Positions 5,697 to 8,008 of a stretch of 8,008 bases of DNA are shown here, one piece after another. Where the stretch lies: NCBI GenBank assembly GCA_002780135.1, contig PEWA01000009.1:1-8008 (forward strand), given 5' to 3'. Position numbers and translations under genes: made by a program. How positions within the stretch are numbered: the first letter of the stretch is position 1; each line of letters begins with the position of its first letter. The notes beneath the pieces are model-generated. The model was given only the letters and a program-made list of their open reading frames with translations. It did no database searches and was not told the origin of the DNA. This DNA is from Candidatus Shapirobacteria bacterium CG06_land_8_20_14_3_00_40_12 (GTDB taxonomy: Bacteria > Patescibacteriota > Microgenomatia > UBA12405).

Positions 5697-6461
5697 ATGT
5701 TTGCCATCAGCATTGTTATTCCCTGCTACAACGAAGAAAATAATCTCAAGCGGGGAGTTTTAAAAGAAGTAAACCGTTTTCTGGTCAAACAAAAATATTC
5801 TTGGGAGGTACTAATCTGTAATGATGAATCTACCGACAATAGTCTGCCCATACTTAGGGAATTTACTCAAAGCCATCCTAAATTTAGAGTGTTAAACCTT
5901 CCCCATGGAGGCAAACCCGGAGCTGTTTGGAATGGGATAAAAGAGTCCAAATATCCTTTCGTCCTCTTTACTGACATGGACCAATCTACCCCTCTCAAAG
6001 AAATAAATAAATTAATCCCGTATTTCAACCAAAATTACGACATTGTCATTGGTTCACGAGGTTCACGCCGAAATGGTAATAGTATTTTGCGAAAACTCAT
6101 GGCTCAAACCTTTTTATTTTTTCGACGCCTGGTACTTTTACCTAAATTAATTGACACCCAATGCGGTTTCAAAGTAATTAAAACTAAGCTCGCCCTAAAT
6201 TTATTTCCCCGGCTTCAATTTTTTCAGTCAAAATCAGTTCATTCCGGCTGGCGGGTTTCAGCTTTTGATGTCGAGCTTCTCTTTATGGCCCAAAAGCTTG
6301 GCGCCAAAATCATGGAAGTTGAGGTTGAGTGGCAAAACAGAGACACCAGCACTACCAAGGGAGATGATGCCGCCCGTTTCAAAAAAGAGTCTCTCCAAAT
6401 GATTTCAGAAATTTACCGGGTAAAGTTAAACGATTTAAGAGGTTTCTATGATCAAACCTAA
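5697..6461 (+). CDS. GT2 glycosyltransferase, ALG5-like polyprenyl-phosphate sugar synthase
   Basis: A 254-residue GT-A enzyme resembling dolichyl/polyprenyl-phosphate beta-glucosyltransferases. Motifs: IVIPCYNEEN (6-15), CNDESTD (41-47), GKPGAVWNGI (72-81), TDMDQSTP (92-99) with the metal-binding DxD at 93 and 95, GSRGSRR (119-125), DTQCGFK (153-159), FDVELL (190-195) and VEWQNR (210-215). The combination of DxDxxTP, GSR, QCGFK and VEW is what suggests ALG5 rather than DPM1. The usual DDGS motif reads NDES here, with Glu replacing Gly at residue 44. No membrane segment follows the catalytic domain. It probably makes a polyprenyl-linked sugar, perhaps different from that of the first GT2 gene. 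It heads an operon: the next gene starts inside its last codons (14-nt overlap). The starting ATG is the only one possible, given the in-frame stop at 5685. Confidence 0.87.
   Translation: MFAISIVIPCYNEENNLKRGVLKEVNRFLVKQKYSWEVLICNDESTDNSLPILREFTQSHPKFRVLNLPHGGKPGAVWNGIKESKYPFVLFTDMDQSTPLKEINKLIPYFNQNYDIVIGSRGSRRNGNSILRKLMAQTFLFFRRLVLLPKLIDTQCGFKVIKTKLALNLFPRLQFFQSKSVHSGWRVSAFDVELLFMAQKLGAKIMEVEVEWQNRDTSTTKGDDAARFKKESLQMISEIYRVKLNDLRGFYDQT
6437..6442 (+). promoter_or_regulatory. Ribosome-binding site for the canonical GT39 gene
   Basis: AAGAGG lies five bases before the ATG at 6448, within the coding sequence of the upstream GT2 gene. It is the only convincing, well-placed Shine-Dalgarno sequence before any gene start in this window, and it supports 6448 as the start. 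Confidence 0.6.
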
Positions 6462-7980
6462 ATTTATTTTCGGTCTCATTATCTTGTCTTTTATTTATCT
6501 TCTTACCCGTCTCCAGAACCTCACTTCAATTCCCGTCTTTGGCGACGAGGCCATCTATCTTCGCTGGTCACAACTTATTAAAAATGTCGAAACTCTGAGA
6601 TTTGTTCCTCTTTCAGATGGAAAACAACCTCTTTTCATGTGGCTAACTGTTCCATTTTTTAAAATTATTTCTGATCCTCTTTTAGCCGGTCGAACTTTAT
6701 CGGTTGTTGTTGGTCTTTTTTCCCTAATCAGTCTTTGTTTGACATTTTCTCTTTATCTTAATTTTTCCTCAAAAACCAAACAACCTCATATTTTTATTTT
6801 AAATTCTATCAATAAATATCCCCTTCTATCATTAATCCCCGGTTTGGTTTATCTGTTTTTACCTCTGACTTTCTTTTTCGATCGTTTGGCCCTTCCCGAT
6901 GGTTTACTTTCCCTATTTGGCATCCTTACTCTCTTTTTTACTATACTTTTAGCTAAATACCCCCGTCTTGATATATCCATGTTTTTAGGTTTAGCTCTTG
7001 GGTTGGCTTGGCTAACCAAGTCACCTGCCATTTATTTTGTGGTTTTATCTAATCTAGGTTTTGTTCTACTGTCGTCAAGCAAAAAATTTTATTATCCTCT
7101 TTTATCGGCCCTTATCGCTTTCCTAATATATAATCTTCTTCGTCTCGGTCCCCAATTTCAACAAATCGCTCTCCGAAATCTTGATTATGTCTGGCCTCTT
7201 TCTGAAATTCTTCGTCACCCTCTTGATCCCCTTATCCCTCATCTAAAAGACCTTTTCGTCTATTATCTTCAATACCTATCACTTCCTTTCCTGGTCCTGT
7301 CAATAATTGCCTTTGCCATACCGTTGGTAAAATCAAAATCTCTAACCCGCCCTTCTCTTTTCATTTTATGCTTCTTTCTTTTACCGACCCTGACCAATCT
7401 AAGTTTCGTTAAAGTTTTTACTGGCCGCTATCTTCTTTTCACATCGCCTTCTTTAATCCTGTTTCTTTCTTTGTCGTTAATTAAATATATTCGTCATACT
7501 AAAAAAATTTTTCAATCAACTAAACTTCAAATATTAATTATTTTGCTTTGCTTTTTACCTAATTTTTACTGGCTTTTTATGGTATCTTTCAGGCCTTTTA
7601 ACGTAAAACTGCCCATTTCCGAAAGTGGTTATCTTGAAGGTTGGACTGCCGGCTGGGGGATTAAGTCGGTGGCCGATTATCTTATCTCCCGCTCCATTAA
7701 TTACAATGTTATTGTCGGCACCGAAGGATATTTTGGTACTCTTCCCGATGGTCTTCAAATCTACACTGACAGTATTCCCCATCTGACAGTTTTTGGTTTA
7801 GATACCGGTTTAACCCAAATTCCCGCCAAGTTAATTGACGCTAAAAACTTCGGCGACGATGTTTATCTTCTACTAAACTCACCCAAACAGACACTTTCTC
7901 AATCCGCCCTTGATCGTTTGTCACTAACTCAAAGTTTTACCAAGCCTGATGGTAGTCAACTTCTTCTATATAAACTATGA
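6448..7980 (+). CDS. GT39/PMT_2 family membrane glycosyltransferase, canonical type
   Basis: A 510-residue GT-C enzyme with the full set of family motifs: FGDEAIY (31-37) with the catalytic-loop Asp33-Glu34, DGKQPLF (57-63, equivalent to the KxPL motif), GRTLSVVVG (81-89), RLALPDGLL (146-154), GLAWLTKSPA (185-194) and GRYLL (326-330). About 11 hydrophobic segments end near residue 380. The remaining 130 residues form a soluble domain, expected outside the membrane, that begins with a Trp/Gly-rich stretch (about 397-410) and contains no cysteine. Family members move a sugar from polyprenyl phosphate to protein or lipid acceptors on the outer face. Its overlap with the ALG5-like gene suggests that enzyme supplies its donor. 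It is clearly more standard than the three DQ-type paralogs in the window. The next gene begins on its stop codon (ATGA). Confidence 0.9.
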   Translation: MIKPKFIFGLIILSFIYLLTRLQNLTSIPVFGDEAIYLRWSQLIKNVETLRFVPLSDGKQPLFMWLTVPFFKIISDPLLAGRTLSVVVGLFSLISLCLTFSLYLNFSSKTKQPHIFILNSINKYPLLSLIPGLVYLFLPLTFFFDRLALPDGLLSLFGILTLFFTILLAKYPRLDISMFLGLALGLAWLTKSPAIYFVVLSNLGFVLLSSSKKFYYPLLSALIAFLIYNLLRLGPQFQQIALRNLDYVWPLSEILRHPLDPLIPHLKDLFVYYLQYLSLPFLVLSIIAFAIPLVKSKSLTRPSLFILCFFLLPTLTNLSFVKVFTGRYLLFTSPSLILFLSLSLIKYIRHTKKIFQSTKLQILIILLCFLPNFYWLFMVSFRPFNVKLPISESGYLEGWTAGWGIKSVADYLISRSINYNVIVGTEGYFGTLPDGLQIYTDSIPHLTVFGLDTGLTQIPAKLIDAKNFGDDVYLLLNSPKQTLSQSALDRLSLTQSFTKPDGSQLLLYKL

Positions 7981-8008
7981 AGATTAAAATTCTGTTGTTC
8001 TTACTTTT
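7977..8008 (+). CDS. Start of a further operon gene, probably a membrane or secreted protein (cut by window edge)
   Basis: An ATG at 7977 overlaps the preceding TGA stop by four bases, and the frame stays open for ten codons to the window end (MKIKILLFLL). Two lysines followed by a hydrophobic run fit a signal peptide or first membrane helix. The ATGA overlap, repeating the junction at 2761-2764, is the main reason to believe it. There is no Shine-Dalgarno sequence, as at the other ATGA junction. The product cannot be named. Confidence 0.5.
   Translation, partial: MKIKILLFLL

Noticed and set aside
5666..5713. Longer N-terminus for the inverted GT-C gene starting at 5713
   Set aside because: It would overlap the divergent GT2 gene, adds a polar stretch unlike the paralogs (which begin a few residues before the first helix), and lies upstream of the extended -10 that sits exactly before the ATG at 5665.
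6849..7782. Minus-strand open frames inside the canonical GT39 gene
   Set aside because: The composition is an antisense reflection of membrane-protein codons (very basic, low complexity), with no start signals.
1..8008. UGA read as an amino acid (code 25), as in some CPR lineages
   Set aside because: Two genes end sensibly on TGA in ATGA overlaps with the next gene, and tryptophan is encoded by TGG throughout.

Overview
The window reads as a chromosomal piece of a Patescibacteria (CPR) genome, probably Microgenomates-like. This is an inference from style: moderately AT-rich DNA, very tight gene packing, a DUF11-type secreted protein ending in a VPSTG sorting-like motif, and several divergent GT39-like membrane glycosyltransferases side by side. 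TGA serves as a stop at two gene ends (2762-2764 and 7978-7980) and tryptophan is written TGG, so the recoded-UGA CPR lineages (Gracilibacteria, Absconditabacteria) are unlikely. No RNA genes, mobile elements or CRISPR arrays were seen, and no stretch over 300 bases lacks a gene.

Layout. (1) Positions 1-549, minus strand: most of a secreted DUF11-like surface protein, cut by the window edge just after its VPSTG motif, with a strong TTGACA/TATACT promoter. (2) Positions 624-4224, plus strand: a three-gene operon with a GT2 polyprenyl-phosphate sugar synthase-like enzyme followed by two tandem GT-C membrane glycosyltransferases; the genes overlap by 28 and 4 nt. (3) Positions 4226-5665, minus strand: a third GT-C of the same subfamily, convergent with the operon (one base between stop codons). 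(4) Positions 5697-8008, plus strand: a second operon with an ALG5-like GT2, a canonical GT39 enzyme, and the first ten codons of another gene; overlaps are 14 and 4 nt.

How the genes may work together. GT2 enzymes of these families load a sugar onto a polyprenyl phosphate on the cytoplasmic face. GT-C enzymes use such lipid-linked sugars on the outer face of the membrane. The window therefore looks like a surface glycosylation locus made of two donor-plus-acceptor modules, with a cell-surface protein next door that could be a substrate. The sugars and acceptors cannot be read from sequence.

The most unusual signals are (a) apparently leaderless or near-leaderless transcription starts at all three glycosyltransferase transcription units, where a good -10 box sits 6-8 nt before the only sensible ATG, including a 31-bp divergent gap that holds two back-to-back promoters; and (b) three GT-C paralogs in which the canonical DE motif is replaced by DQ, followed exactly 20 residues later by a shared IGxxT...G...YYL signature.
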